Shown: positions 1 to 11,245 of the stretch, piece after piece
How the letters are laid out: each line of letters starts with the position of its first letter
Numbering within the stretch: the stretch's first letter is position 1
Source: Dryococelus australis
Lineage: Eukaryota > Arthropoda > Insecta > Phasmatodea > Phasmatidae
Reading direction: 5' to 3'
Assembly (NCBI GenBank): GCA_029891345.1
Contig: CM057000.1
Span: 139,164,663 to 139,228,662 of the forward strand
DNA length: 64,000 nucleotides
Notes under the pieces: generated by a model
Told to the model about the DNA's origin: nothing
Database searches by the model: none
What the model saw: the letters and a program-made list of their open reading frames with translations, nothing else
Program-made: the position numbers and the translations under genes

Positions 1-104
1 GTAGGCTTACTCTCGATTAAAACTTTGAAAATGATTTTCAGTTGGTTGAATATTTTTCTCTTCATGGAAATATTTCCAACTGTTTAAAAACTTTTCAAAT
101 GCAG

Positions 105-166
105 TTTTTTTTTTTTTTTTTGCAACATGCGTATAACTCAAGTATTTGTAAAAAAAAAAAAAAAAA
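105..166. repeat. Inverted T17 / A17 homopolymer pair
   Basis: A run of 17 T (105-121) is followed 28 bases later by a run of 17 A (150-166), so the two can pair as a hairpin. It lies just upstream of a SINE copy and may be old retroposon poly(A) tails, but no parent element is recognised. A second T-run/A-run pair occurs at 29035-29146. Confidence 0.8.
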
Positions 167-175
167 TTGTGTCTG

Positions 176-370
176 GATATCATTCCCAGATTTTGACATG
201 TGGGAATCGAGGCTGAACGATGCCACTAATCGGCAGGTATTCTCGGGGGTCTCCTGTTTCCCCCCACCCTTGCATTCCGGAGATACTTCGTGCTCGCCTT
301 ACTTCACCCTCATTGGATCTCAAGACCTCAATGTTGAAAGCTGCCTAAAACTCTGCGCTCACTCGCTCTA
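176..370 (+). mobile_element. SINE-1 copy, 5' truncated
   Basis: This shares the SINE-1 body with copies at 11035, 25845, 36852, 46075 and 56147: a GTGGGAATCG block, a CCCC-rich block followed by TTGCATTCCGG, then CACCCTCAT and the diagnostic TCTCAAGACCTC near the 3' end. The tRNA-like head is missing. A 109-residue ORF that runs through it is an artefact of the repeat. Confidence 0.8.
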
Positions 371-650
371 GATATTATTGCTCGTTTTGTGGCTGGCGCC
401 GTTAGCTAATTGCATGACAATGCGCCTGCATTTTCTTGCCGTTAAGTAACAATATCACTGACTAATGGCAAGGAAAACAAGACCTCGAGTGAGATAGCGT
501 TGTCCGTAATGAACATTTAATATGCGAAATACGTTAACTGGGTCGCAAGGAGTTTTCCTAAGAGATTTCAAGATGCGGTGATGGACGACGCTAATAAACA
601 AAAATAATGGGCGTAATTAGCAGCGTTCTTGACCTTTCATTTAATTACAG
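371..650. other. Unassigned AT-rich spacer
   Basis: No gene or repeat is recognised. The last ~20 bases form a T-rich tract ending in ACAG, the candidate 3' splice site of the next entry. Confidence 0.4.
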
Positions 651-880
651 CTAGCTTTTGTCCAGAGGAATGGCAGGCTTTCAAGAAGAGGAGTTTGGAA
701 GATAGGAGCATTTCTTGTGGTGAAAATATTCAAGTAGTTTCTAAGAAAACTAATTATAGTATTCTGCTATGTCTGCTTAGAAATGCGAAATTTCGAGTAA
801 AATATATAGTAAATTTAAATAATGCTTTCCCGTTTCAAGTTACAATTAATAACAAAATGTTTTATGTAAATATTTGTTAA
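651..880 (+). CDS. Candidate 3'-terminal exon (orphan, low confidence)
   Basis: A 3' splice-like tract (TTTCATTTAATTACAG) is followed by 76 open codons in phase 1 (two bases complete the split codon) and a TAA stop. The peptide starts SFCPEEWQAFKKRSLEDRS and ends KMFYVNIC; I recognise no domain. No AATAAA sits close after the stop. It is one of a set of same-strand, same-phase blocks described in the findings. A chance ORF in intronic DNA is the main alternative. Confidence 0.2.
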
Positions 881-2437
881 AGGTTAGAGCACTGAGTGTT
901 ATAGGGGAGGGTACAAATTAATGAATTTTATTGTAACGAGGAGTTTTTCAAAAGGAAACCCGTTACAGCGCAATAACCTAAGTAATTTTTTGAAGCAGTA
1001 AAAGAAGAGCCATTACGAATTTTGATATTTTGTATATCTAAGTTAACCGGTTTGTGGATGTCTATGAAATGAATAACTTTACTGATTTTTCAGCAAAAAA
1101 TTCCAAATAGCCTATCTCAAAAGTAAATCCTATATTTTGTTGGTATTACATATAAGTTCCTGATTACTTTTGTAAACGAATGGGGATTTCACCAGAAATT
1201 CGCAGACTTGTGTAAATTACTTTAAAGAAAATATTTAATACCGTAATTATGTTAACATTTTTGCAACAGGCTAAATTGCGATAATCAGAATTTATTCTAC
1301 TCGCTTTGCTGTAAATGTCGGTGCACTGAGATATCCGTGTTTGTTTACAGCTGATAAATTACTTGTTCAAACAGCGATAACTGAAAAGAAACAGTTGCAT
1401 TAGAAAAAAATCCGGCCGAAGGGGGAATTCGCCGTCGCAAAACAAAATAGTTCAAGTCAAATATTTATGTATGGTTAGCAGAGTGTTTATTTTTCGTTCA
1501 TCATATTCGGTTTAGATGGCCATATGTTTGGCACTACGTAAACAAATATCTTTAACACTAACATTTATTTATCATATTGGGCATCTCAACAACTCATAAA
1601 GTTACGTCTTCTGAATTCCTTGATATTACAGCGATACGTTCAACTTATTTATATTTCAATTTTCAAGTAACTTGCATATAGGAGCAGGGACACATCTATC
1701 AGAACAAATATTAAGACAGCAACCACATAAATTTCAATGACTATTTTATCTTTATACTAGCTTACTGATTTAAACACTTAGATTCTCATTGAGTCAGATT
1801 TAGAGGGCATGGATCGGGTTGCCACTATAGATATTCCAAGCGTCGATAATACATGAAATATGAAAAAAAACCTTGGCCTCTCTAGGGCGTGATTTACAAA
1901 TATGGCGTTGTTTCGGTTTACAGCAAGTATATAACTAAATGCTTAAGATAACTAACAGGATCAATACCGTGTTGTTCAAAATGTCTTCGTAAGTTTTAAT
2001 TTAAAAAGACAAAATTGTTTTCTGTGGGCCATCCTTAATACATAAACATATGCTGTTGTGAACTTTTCTGTAAAACTTTTTGAGGTCTACAACTCTGTAG
2101 TACATTAATTTGGCGTATCTCTTATAATTTAGTGAGCGTAAGCCATGCAGGCACCCGAAACGCGGATTTTACTGACTTTATTATAAAACGTTAATATTTC
2201 CCTACTATCCTTACATTAAATATTAATGTATTATATACCAGAATCTTCCTCAAAAAATTCTCCAAATGATGGTGGAAACCGCATCAAATCCTTCAACTAG
2301 TTTAGAAGCCTTATCCGAATACATAGACACATGCGGCCGGGCGACTTTGTCTTATACTATGTGTAGTTTCATTTATCTGTATATTTATACTAAACTTTGG
2401 CTAAGAGTCAAGAAATATTCCACCAGTAGAGACGCAT
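881..2437. other. Unassigned AT-rich DNA
   Basis: I see no ORF with splice support and no repeat that matches another part of the window. It is probably intronic or intergenic. Confidence 0.4.
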
Positions 2438-2838
2438 AGGCTGTTCAAGGGGAAATGAGCACTTTTGAAAGCCCTGTTTGAGATCTATCTTGTAAACCCA
2501 TTGTGTATTCCTCCACCCTGTGCAAAATTAGCATTGCCACGGGCCTCATCACTTTATTCATGCGTTGGTAAAATGAAACTGTGAAGAAAATACTTTTAAA
2601 ACTGCTCGTTTTCACACTTCGATGCATAAAAAAAAAAACCGAAAGCGAAAGAAATAATTTCAAGTTATCACAAATGGTTACCTAATACTTTTTATTTGAC
2701 GTTTAGATATGGAACTACTTTCTATCCGTCATTCCCAACTTTACTGGGTGAATGTCACTCAGTGCGCCCATTAAAATACATGGATGTAGTGTCGGTGACT
2801 TTTTTCTATGGTTCATTTCTTAACTGCAGCCTTTAACA
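2438..2838 (+). mobile_element. MITE family B copy, right end decayed
   Basis: The left terminal repeat (TAGGCTGTTCAAGG, then GAGCACTTTTGAAAGCCCT) and the interior (TGAGATCTA, CTCATCACTTTATTCATGC, TGGTTACCTAA, GGAACTACTTTC, AGTGCGCCC) match B copies at 3605, 57715, 60271 and 62430. The right TIR is reduced to an AACTGCAGCC remnant. Two overlapping short ORFs are shadows. Confidence 0.85.
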
Positions 2839-3286
2839 TACATTACTCTTTTCCGCAGAACGACTCTAAGAACAATTGAAAGACATTATTCATCTGCAGT
2901 TTGAACCCGGCTACGCCATGAAAGAAGTCGTGTCACGGAGAATAAATTAGCAGTCATCTGCATGGCATGTTTCATTCGCCCTGTCGATAAGGTACGTTTT
3001 CCATCTCGCTGGTCGAATCGAGAAGTAGCGCCAAATGTGCCTGCTGTTGACGGATAGCCTCGTTCGTATTCCGCAAACTTCCCGTCATACATGGCGAGCG
3101 GAGAGACACCACGCCCAAGTGGTAATCTTTTCCCCTTTTATCATTCCTGTGACAGTGAATTATTAAGACAGTTTCCACGCGTCTCCTATTGTCATCCAGA
3201 CCTGCGATACGACATATTCCGCTCCAATTTCAGAGCTCTACTTTCGCGGCTCCGTTCCTGCAAATTTACAGGCGGCAAGGGTTGAT
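2839..3286. other. Unassigned GC-richer segment
   Basis: A moderately GC-rich stretch between two MITEs. A 64-codon ORF (3091-3285) contains a strong pyrimidine tract ending at GACAG near 3155, but in a different phase (2) from the candidate exons elsewhere. No domain is recognisable on either strand, so it was not called as a gene. Confidence 0.3.
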
Positions 3287-3530
3287 ATAGGCCGTGCACG
3301 GTAAAGTGAGCACTTTTGAGGCCCTAATGACCGTTTCCTATCAGCCCATTTTTTTTTTAAACCTTTAACCACATTTTAAATTTAATTTTGCCATGTAAGT
3401 AATTAACACAGCGTGGGCTGTATATTCCACCGCACTCGGAAGTCAATGTCTAAGGCTAAGATAAAATATGTTTATTGCATATTATTCCAAATGAGAGGGC
3501 TTAAGAAACTTATGAATTTTTCCCCTTTAA
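3287..3530 (-). mobile_element. MITE family A copy
   Basis: The left TIR (GGCCGTGCACGGTAAAGTGA, GCACTTTTGAGGCCCT) and an interior with TAATTAACACAGCG and ATGAGAGGGCTT match the A copy at 10614. The right TIR is mostly lost. Its orientation (by interior) is opposite to the copies at 9531, 27677 and 40675. Confidence 0.8.
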
Positions 3531-3604
3531 GCTAACTCTTATAATCACAGATTGAAGAGAGTGCAAAAGAAAAAAAAAACGCGATGATAATGTTCCACTA
3601 GAGT

Positions 3605-4038
3605 ACATATAGGTTGTTCAAGGTAAAATGAACACTTTTGAAATCCCTGCTTAAGATCTACTTGTATGCATGTTGTGTGTTCTTCCGTCTTATGTACAAT
3701 TAACACTGTTTTAGGCCTGGTCACTTTATTCACACTTCCGTCAAGTGAAATTGTGAATTTGTTTGAAAAGTAAATATCTTACAAATCTGCTAATTTTGCA
3801 ACTTGGATACAAAAACAGAAAAAGAAAGAAATAATTTAAGTCATCACACATGGTTACCTAACACATTTTAAATCGACGTTAAGACATGGAACTACCTTCC
3901 CTCCATCGTTACCAACCTTACTGCGAGCATATCACTCAGGGCGCCCTTTACAATATAGTGCGGGTAGGAGCAGTGATTTTTTTTCAATGGTTGTTTTCGA
4001 AAGTGAGAAAGTGCTCACTTCATTGTGAACAGCCTTTA
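3605..4038 (+). mobile_element. MITE family B copy, both TIRs present
   Basis: It runs from TAGGTTGTTCAAGGTAAAAT to a right end AAAGTGCTCACTTCATTGTG then AACAGCC, an imperfect inverted repeat. The interior matches other B copies (TTAAGATCTACTTGTATGCA, TGGTTACCTAACAC, GGAACTACCTTCC). A 136-residue ORF across its right half has no relation to a transposase. The element is non-autonomous. Confidence 0.9.
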
Positions 4039-4672
4039 CAGTGGATATGTAAAGTTCGCTTCTGGCGGCTTGGTGCAGTGTGTAATTCCGGGTGGCACCC
4101 AACAACTGAGTTTTTCAACACCGACTGCAATGAAGCCACATTGACAGGAATAACCCGCAGAATGCAGCAGTGGCGGGATTGGAAAGGAAAAACGACCCAA
4201 TGGCAACGTCTGGCCCGTTCCTCACACGCGAGATTTCTGAAAATGACTCTACCGGGAGTCGAACCCAGTTCGCTTTGGTGTCACACACACATATAAGAGG
4301 TTCATTCGGTCTGATATTAACCCTTTCCTACCAACAAACACAACAGCTCCGCCGTCGAACCTGGAATATGCAGCAATATATTTTGTAACAAATTCGTAAC
4401 CTACACTGCAAAACATTTTCTAGCATACTTCTCGAACTGCAATGGAAGTTTTTAACGTATACATTGTATGGTACTACTGCCAAGTATCAGGCTGCAAATA
4501 TGCGATTGTTTAGCACCGCTACAATATATACAATACATGCACGGACGCTACCATGGATGTATGGGAAAAAAATTTACACTCCGCTCTTTTTTCTCACTAT
4601 ACGTTGATGTGGTATATTTGCGAACAATTTCTTAGAATGTATTTTGTGCCATACTGGAAAAATTATTTGCAG
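4039..4672. other. Spacer with a possible tRNA-like SINE scrap
   Basis: At about 4205-4290 a minus-strand segment with CGGGAGTCGAACCCAG (a B-box-like core when reversed) resembles the tRNA-like end of a SINE, but the copy is too short to assign. The rest is unrecognised AT-rich DNA. Confidence 0.3.
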
Positions 4673-4872
4673 TGCTTGATTTAAATAATTTACAATTGCA
4701 GCGAATACATAACTATGTAACACTAAGCTATACTGTGCTTATACCGTCTTGTAAAGCCGTTTCCTCAAAGGATTCACTTCAGTCTACTAATAAGTTGAAT
4801 ATTGTATCTTTATTATTGCGTATGCGATCTCACAAAAAAAAAAAAAAAACCATTCTGTGTGCAAACATGTAA
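4673..4872 (+). CDS. Candidate 3'-terminal exon (orphan, low confidence)
   Basis: A splice-like AATTATTTGCAG precedes 66 open codons in phase 1, beginning LDLNNLQLQRIHNYV and ending at a TAA after a lysine run encoded by an A tract. A second acceptor-like site (ACAATTGCAG at 4687-4702) lies within the frame but in phase 0. No domain is seen. The A tract makes chance likely. Confidence 0.15.
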
Positions 4873-5679
4873 GAACTCTGCACCACTATGGCTCTTCTGA
4901 AATTTGAATGCAAAATAAATAAATATTTTTAAATAACAGGAATCAACAAATAATCTAAAAGTCGAGATTTTTGATTGAGGTAGGCCAGTTCCGTCCCACC
5001 TACATAGCGCTTTATCTGCGCTGGAATGTGTTTCGTATGCTAGTTTTCCCACCAGACTAATGAAACTATAAAACGCCTTTCCAAAGTGCTGCCCCACGAA
5101 ACTAACACGCAATCCATTCTACGACTGTCGAGTGTTCGAAATACGTTACGCATATTATAAAAGCTTTTTTCAGAGCACTCGAACATTGGTAAGAATAACT
5201 TTTTTTTTACCAAAGCACTGTAGTTAAAAACATACGCGCAAGACAAGCACATAATACTCATGGGATCTGCACTGAACCTCGCCGCAGATTTCTCACGAAT
5301 AAAATATTAGGGTCCCCGATTTAAGGTATTACAGTTCAACTTGTGGACATTACTTAAAAGAGCAATTTTTCTTTATGTTGGTGTGATTCGACTGTGCCCA
5401 TTGCTGACCATGAAACTATATAAGAATTTCGCACACACACAGAAATAAGCACGACAAAATAGAAATAAACCTTTTACAACTACACAGAAAGATAATTAGG
5501 AAAAGACTTCTCCTTGCCAATGGAAAATTAATTTGTATATATTCGAAACGACAAGAGGACGGACAACTTATGTTAACGAAACCGGGTAGGCAAGAAAAAA
5601 TGAACCAGAAGAAAAGACGATACGATGACGAAAACTTAAAACGCCACACGAGTGAATCAAAAAGGGGGGGGGGGAAACT
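4873..5679. other. Unassigned AT-rich DNA
   Basis: No supported feature. Minus-strand ORFs here (4813-5261, 5416-5649) are hydrophobic, lack domains and overlap A/T tracts. A G11 tract at about 5664-5674 lies just before the tandem repeat. Confidence 0.4.
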
Positions 5680-5804
5680 ATATCAATGAACACAGCTGCA
5701 CAATAAAAACAATATCAATGGACACAGCTGCACAATAAAAACAATATCAATGGACACAGCTTCACAATAAAAACAATATCAATGGACACAGCTGCACAAT
5801 AAAA
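5680..5804. repeat. 32-bp tandem repeat, about 4 copies
   Basis: The unit ATCAATGGACACAGCTGCAC plus AATAAAAACAAT repeats with a 32-bp period and very few substitutions (GAACAC in the first copy, CTTCAC in the third). High identity suggests recent expansion. Confidence 0.95.
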
Positions 5805-7084
5805 GCTCAAAACACGCAAGAAATGGGACAAAAACCACAATGAAACAGAAATCAGGGAAAAGTATTTCTTGTAATGTAAAAAGTATATTACAAAAATACT
5901 GGCCACTGTTGAAAAAGTACTACAAGAGTGATGCTTAAAGCCTTGCTGCATAATGCGAGTATGTTTGTTAGTCTGCATGCACGTACAATTGAGTTTGGTC
6001 AGAATTTAAACATATTTACTTTTATAATTCCACATTACAATATCCTGAGAAGTATATTCTTTTATGAATACTATCCCCTTTTTACGTTTATAACCTATAG
6101 CTGCTTTTAACTGAGAAGTTCATCTATAAACACAGCCAGATCTGTTTAGCTGTACAATGAGAATTATATCTCTGACTACAGCTTGTAAACAAGCAATAAA
6201 GCTACTACTTGCTTGACTCACCATCATAAGGTGGATGTATACATAAGTGATGATTAAACATTAGGATTACTATCGTCTAGCTGTCGATATCTTGCCATCA
6301 CAGCCGAGACAGACTTGAGGAGTCAATTCACTGCAGTGAACACTTACAAGACCCGTGGACTGCCCTATCTGCTAAAGGAGAAAAGTCACCCAGAAATATA
6401 GATGGGAAAGACATTTACTTAACTTAATATATTATATATCCTGATTCTAGGAAAAGAATAAATGTTAAATTTTGACTAAACCAGACTAGGCAAATCTTGA
6501 AAATATTAGGACGTTTATTAACACTCTGTAAATAGAAAATGAGTTTTAAGTGATATTTGCAATACTGCTTGGTGATTTCAAATGATTCATTATACATAAC
6601 GGATTAATAAAAAATATTCAGAATCAGATTTTTTTTGGTTTTAAATTATATAGTTAAGCCTAATAAGTAGACAGCTCATATTTAGTGATATTTCAGATTA
6701 TTAACATAGCATCAATATTTTTTGCACATTGAAAATAGGCTGATACCAAATACTTGGACAACAAAGAATTAAAGCGTGATTTCTCTAACTCAGTATTGAG
6801 ATATTGTTTTACAATTCTTACACCTAACCTGTCAGATGAATATAGCCTATATTAAAAAATTAAAGGGAATTATTTGTTTCTGTAAGTATTCTGTACTTTC
6901 TGGAAAATCATTTCCTTAGAAATAGTTTCAATCTAAGCACATATTACAGAAAAAATAGCAGGCCATTTTTTAAAATGGAAAATCAGAAAATAACATTCGG
7001 AAAAATATAATAATATAAAAATGATATAATTTAGGCACATGCCGTTTGTTTAAAATTCGTTAAACAGCAAAATCAACAGATACA
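5805..7084. other. Unassigned AT-rich DNA
   Basis: No gene, splice-supported ORF or recognised repeat. Confidence 0.4.
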
Positions 7085-8115
7085 GGTAGTTTGTTATAAA
7101 ATCGTTTGTCGTAAATTACTAGGACAAAAGACTTTAAGACGAACGAGTTTATGATAAAAGTCTTTCTTAAATTTCATGATAAACAATAGTTCTCACGTGT
7201 AAACAAATTGTAAGCCAAATGTCTTTAGGACAAATGATTTTAGGGCAAACGAGTTTAACAAACTCTTTGGGGGAATGGCTTCAGGACAAATTACTTTAGG
7301 TCAAACGAATAGTTTTACATATTGAATATATGGAATCGAATTTAGGACAAAGGACGAATAATTCGAGAATAAACAACCACAAGACAAACAACTTTAGAAA
7401 AAAACGCTTTCATGACCAACAGCTTGCGGGAAAATGAGTTTAGCTATTTGGTAAATTCTTATGTTTTAAAATTTGTGTAGCTACTATTCGTTTTTCCTAG
7501 AATATACTGTTGTATCTTCAGTAATTTAAACAATCGGTTTTTTTCTTAAATTATTTGCCCTTAAGGGGGCCGCCTACCTGACGCGACATGGCACGGGAGC
7601 AAGCGAACGCTAAGGGCGACACTGGCACGAGCATCAAGTGCCGCATCGCCACTATGCGCGAAGCACTAAACCAGCGCGCAAGTTTTTCGTCGAACCGTTT
7701 TTTAGATGGGACTTCAAGCAGTAACTATATTTTATTACGGATGGAAAGTTCAATGCAGGATTGTATAGGTTTTTCACGTAGATCCGGTAGGTACATTTTG
7801 ACATACGGCAGCCTTTTTTTTTTTTTTTTTTTTGTCTTGGACATAGTGTCATGAAATCGACATTTTCTTTTCGTGAATAAGAGCATTTTACGTACGTGGA
7901 ATAGTTTCGTAAAAAAAAAAACGGATTTCCCAACACACTGCAACACATTTCTGGCGCCTAATAGGCAGCCCCCTTAAGTCGTTTGTCCTAAAGGCGTTTG
8001 TTATAAAGCCATTTGTCCTAAAATCGCTTTTCCTAAAAATTCTTTCCAATTAAATCGTTTTGTCCTAAAACGAATTTTTCCAGGAATTCGTTTATGCTCA
8101 TTTCATTTGTCTTAC
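7085..8115. mobile_element. Inverted minisatellite arms (TTTAGGACAAA type)
   Basis: From 7085 to about 7440 a degenerate short repeat reads TTTAGGACAAAYGA on the plus strand (for example 7220-7255). From about 7545 and again from 7978 to 8115 the reverse complement (TCGTTTGTCCTAAA) is repeated. The two arms face each other like the terminal regions of one element, with a piggyBac-type MITE inserted in the right arm. No coding capacity is seen between the arms. The superfamily is not assigned. Confidence 0.65.
7565..7973. mobile_element. piggyBac-type MITE with TTAA target duplication
   Basis: TTAA at 7561-7564 and TTAA at 7974-7977 flank a segment whose ends are GGGGGCCGCCTA and TAGGCAGCCCCC, inverted repeats with one mismatch. 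TTAA target duplication is characteristic of the piggyBac superfamily. Removing the segment rejoins the ATTTGCCC and GTCGTTTGTCC halves of the surrounding minisatellite, so this is a clean nested insertion. The interior has no transposase. ORFs 7588-7854 and 7652-7948 are shadows. Confidence 0.85.
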
Positions 8116-8259
8116 TTGGCGGGATAAGCGAGATTTTGGGAAAAAAGAATTCTGGACGATTGTCGCACAGCCTATAATTTCAGTGAACCCTCTGCGCCTC
8201 TGTCATTGGCAGATCCCGTGGTGTAAAGTCTGGGATCAAGATAATTTCCGGGTGTGAGG

Positions 8260-8901
8260 CAGTGTTGCCAGACGTACAACAATCCTGGTATTTCCACCAG
8301 ATTTTCTATCTTGGTACCAGGCACCAGATTTTTCTCATTCTGGTACACATACATACAAGATTCTTGTTGGTCATGAAAATTTGCTCAAATTTACTGACGT
8401 AGCAAAAGTATCTGTAAATCACAGCAGCTTAAGATTATTATATGATATTTTGAACTTGTAGTTTGTAGCAATACCCACATAGTGTTAAATCAAATTAGGC
8501 CTATATGGCCACCAAAAAAACTATTTTTAAATTATTTTCCTATTTTTTAGTTTTTGACAATCTTTTTAAAGTGAATTAAAAAATTACTATTTTTTTTATG
8601 AATACCGGTAAGACCCGAGCACCTGAAAAATAAATAAATAAATATATATATATATATATATCTCCAATAACTATATATATATATATCCAATAACTATATA
8701 TATATCCAATAACAAGCAAATATAATAAAATTTCATTGTTTTAAAATTTGGGACTTAAAATTACTGTAATGTAAATGCAATAACTGCTTTCCTTAGGGAA
8801 TTGGGCTGCATTTCATATTATAGTACCAGAATTTTCTGGAAAATATCAGAATTTTAAGGTGCATTGTCCCAGAATTTGATTTCCTCTATCTGGCAACACT
8901 G
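8260..8901. mobile_element. hAT-like MITE, CAGTGTTGCCAGA ends
   Basis: The left end CAGTGTTGCCAGACG and right end TCTGGCAACACTG are inverted repeats of at least 13 bases. Flanks carry GTGTGAGG (left) and CTGTGAGG (right, offset two bases), an imperfect 8-bp duplication as expected for hAT elements. The interior repeats the motif TACCAG/ACCAGATTTT near both ends. It has no ORF and includes the microsatellite listed next. Confidence 0.75.
8634..8713. repeat. AT microsatellite with CCAATAACT units
   Basis: (AT)n stretches are punctuated by CCAATAACTAT three times with shrinking AT lengths. This is a compound microsatellite inside the hAT-like MITE. Confidence 0.9.
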
Positions 8902-8904
8902 GAC

Positions 8905-9375
8905 TGTGAGGGTCTAGAAGTGGCGGTGCTTCTGCGAGAGGGCAGGATTGTTTTAGCCTCACGCGAGAGCAGGTCACTGAGGGGGGGGGGGGTGGAGGCA
9001 TGCAGGTCAGCCAAGGTGAGGTCAAGGTACTTGCGCGCTACCCCTGATGAGTGCCAGCAAGGGGTGAAGGGAGGGGGTTGGTTGGTGGGCGGAAGGGGTG
9101 GCGTTGTTTTGTGAAACCTCGTGCCTGGAGAGGGGGGAGGGGTAATTGTCTGACCCTCTCACCTTTCCAACCGAACCGCGGATCCGCGAGAGGGGAAGAA
9201 GGATGGGGAAAAGAGAGAGGTGAGGACGGAGGGGTGGAAAGCCGGCGATGGAAAGAGTGGAACTCTGTTGGTAACCATGTGGTGGGGGTGGAGGAGCGTG
9301 GAGGGGTGGTGAACCGGGGATCGGGCTAGCGCGACCGGGGCGTACCTTGTTCGTTGCTAGGCAGCACCTGCCGCG
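8905..9375. repeat. G-rich, purine-skewed tract
   Basis: The plus strand is rich in G and GA (G12 at 8982-8993, repeated GAGGGG and GGGGTGG). Overlapping ORFs on both strands are low-complexity (Gly/Arg/Trp on plus, Pro/Ser on minus) and not credible genes. No canonical promoter element is seen. Confidence 0.7.
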
Positions 9376-9530
9376 AGAGAGAGAGGGCAATCAATAACGC
9401 GTGGGACGGGCGTCGACTCCCAGGACATGTGAGGACGCCTGTCGAACCTGCGGTTCTTCTGCGCCGCACTTGCCGCGTAATAATGGCGTATTCCAGCAAG
9501 ATGTTGCTGTAGGCCGTTCACGCACTGTTT

Positions 9531-9772
9531 TAGGCTGTTCACCATAAAGGGAGTACTTTTTTAAGGCCCTCGCAATAGGCACTAACCTCTAATAAATATG
9601 TCGGATTTCCGCCTCATGCATTAAATTTTGACGGTGGTTAAATATATACACTGTGTTTATTGGTCACATTGCAGTGTTAATATTAAAAAGCAGCAGGAAG
9701 ATGGAAATTAGACGAAAGGAAAAATTTATAAGAGCCTTAAAAAGTGCTCACTTTACCGTGAAGGGCCTATTA
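9531..9772 (+). mobile_element. MITE family A copy, both TIRs
   Basis: TAGGCTGTTCACCATAAAGG at the left and GTGCTCACTTTACCGTGAAG then GGCCTA at the right form the TIRs. The interior has TATACACTGTGTTTATTGGT and ATTAAAAAGCAGCAGGAAG, as in the copies at 27677 and 40675. Non-coding. Confidence 0.92.
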
Positions 9773-9777
9773 AAGAA

Positions 9778-10612
9778 ATTTCCTTCATTTTACGGAAAAG
9801 TGATAGCAATAATTTATTCGTAGGTGTCCATAAACTCTCCGTAAAATTACGGACACATCGATTTTCAAAAACGGACTCTCCGTGAAATTCACGGAACTTC
9901 TCCGCTAATTCATTAGTTTTCTGTACTTCTAGTTTAAATAATTTTTAATATATATTTCTTTAATTTTAATTATGTGGATGTTCTACTGTGTATAAAAAAT
10001 ATACTAAAAACATTAAAAATAGTTCAAACTTAAGCAAGATTTGAACCCGGGTCACGACCCTAACCCCTTTATTTATTTTTTTCATTTGACGTTGTTGTGA
10101 CATTTTTAACGTAGACGAAGCTCTAGTGAGACCGACTTGTTGACGAACTCCCAGTGCGACAATCGAACTGAGCATCCGCCACGTCGGAGGCACACGGGGC
10201 GCGAACCCGCGACCCTCCGACTACAAGTCGGCCACCCTACGTACAACTCTAACGTGGTGAACGTGGTATAACTTTTGAATTTCTATATCAGTCACATATT
10301 AAAATTAGTGTATTTTAAGTGTTCCTAAGTGTTACAGACTCCTATTGCTACATTTCAATGTTTGAAAGAACAGGTCTTAGTGGCATGGATAACCTTAACT
10401 GCCGCGGAAACGATAATTTTTTGGTAAGAGTGGCGAAGAAGCTTCGTGTAAACTCTCCATTTTAAGTGCCCGAACCCCGAAGTTATAGAAAATACGGAGA
10501 TTTTCCGTATTTTGTATTTAATTAATTAACTCCGTTTTTCCTCATCACGGATTGCGTTTCCGTATATTTAGTGTGCATTTTCGTAAACATTTCTGTAATT
10601 ATACAGAAAATT
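9778..10612. mobile_element. Possible TIR element between two A MITEs
   Basis: The left part repeats TTACGGAAAA and CTCCGTAAAATTACGGA. The right part repeats CCGTATTTT, TTTCCGTATATTTAG and ends TGTAATTATACAGAAAATTT, roughly the reverse complement of the left end. Together they suggest a decayed element of about 0.8 kb. It abuts A copies on both sides. The limits are approximate and no coding sequence is seen. Confidence 0.4.
10085..10240 (-). mobile_element. tRNA-like SINE relic
   Basis: Read on the minus strand, GGTGGCCGACTTGTAGTCGG followed by GGGTTCGCGCCCC resembles a tRNA-derived A/B-box promoter pair. It cannot fold into a complete tRNA with an acceptor stem that I can see, so it is called a SINE relic rather than a tRNA gene. 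Confidence 0.35.
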
Positions 10613-10613
10613 T

Positions 10614-10850
10614 TAACAGTTAAAGGGAGCACTTTTGAGGCCCCAGTTACTTTTTTTCTCCTAATAGCCATGTTTTATCCTTCCATCACTTTATAAAATT
10701 AATATCGCAATTTAAGAAATAAACACAGTGCATAAATTTCACAGGACTCAAAAGTTAGCGTCTAAGGTACAATGAAATATATTAATTTGACTAACTATCC
10801 CGAATGAGAGGGCTTCCAAAAGTGCTCACTTTACTGCAATTAGCCTGCGC
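10614..10850 (-). mobile_element. MITE family A copy, left TIR truncated
   Basis: It begins AAAGGGAGCACTTTTGAGGC and ends AAAAGTGCTCACTTTACTGC then AATTAGCC. The interior (AATAAACACAGTGCATAAAT, CAAAAGTTAGCGTC) is inverted relative to the 9531 copy and matches 53627. Confidence 0.88.
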
Positions 10851-11034
10851 TTTAAAGAAGCGGGAGTTCGAAGGATGCCAAACCTTTATCACGCCGCATA
10901 AAATACACTTTCTGCAGTTAAAAGGAAGTCAAATCCTGCCATTTTGAATGCATACATTTTCACCCATAAGTCCCATTGTAAAATATTTAACGGAGTTATT
11001 TGCACGACACTGCATAAGTAATGGAGCGGAGTGT

Positions 11035-11245
11035 AGAGATATTTGAGCAGCTCTTAACATCGTGTTCTTGAGAGCTGATGAGGGTGAAGTGAGGTGAATA
11101 TGGAGCGGCACGGGAATGCTCTAGGTTGGGGGAAACGGGAGATCGTCGGAGGAACCCCGGCGACCAGCAGAATCGTCCGTCCCGATTCCCACATGCGAAA
11201 CCCCGGGAATCGAACCCGGTTCGCCGAGGCGGGAGGCGAGTTCGA
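11035..11245 (-). mobile_element. SINE-1 copy with partial tRNA-like head
   Basis: On the minus strand it reads from a B-box-like GGGTTCGATTCCCGG through GGGAATCGGGACG and CCGTTTCCCCC to CTCAAGAACACGATG and AGCTGCTCAAATATCTC. These are the same blocks, in the same order, as the other SINE-1 copies. Confidence 0.88.

Noticed and set aside
8920-9390. Overlapping ORFs on both strands, Gly/Arg- or Pro/Ser-rich
   Set aside because: Low-complexity G-rich DNA without start context, splice sites or domains.
10085-10240. Possible tRNA gene on the minus strand
   Set aside because: B-box-like core present but no complete cloverleaf; other tRNA-derived SINE pieces are common here.
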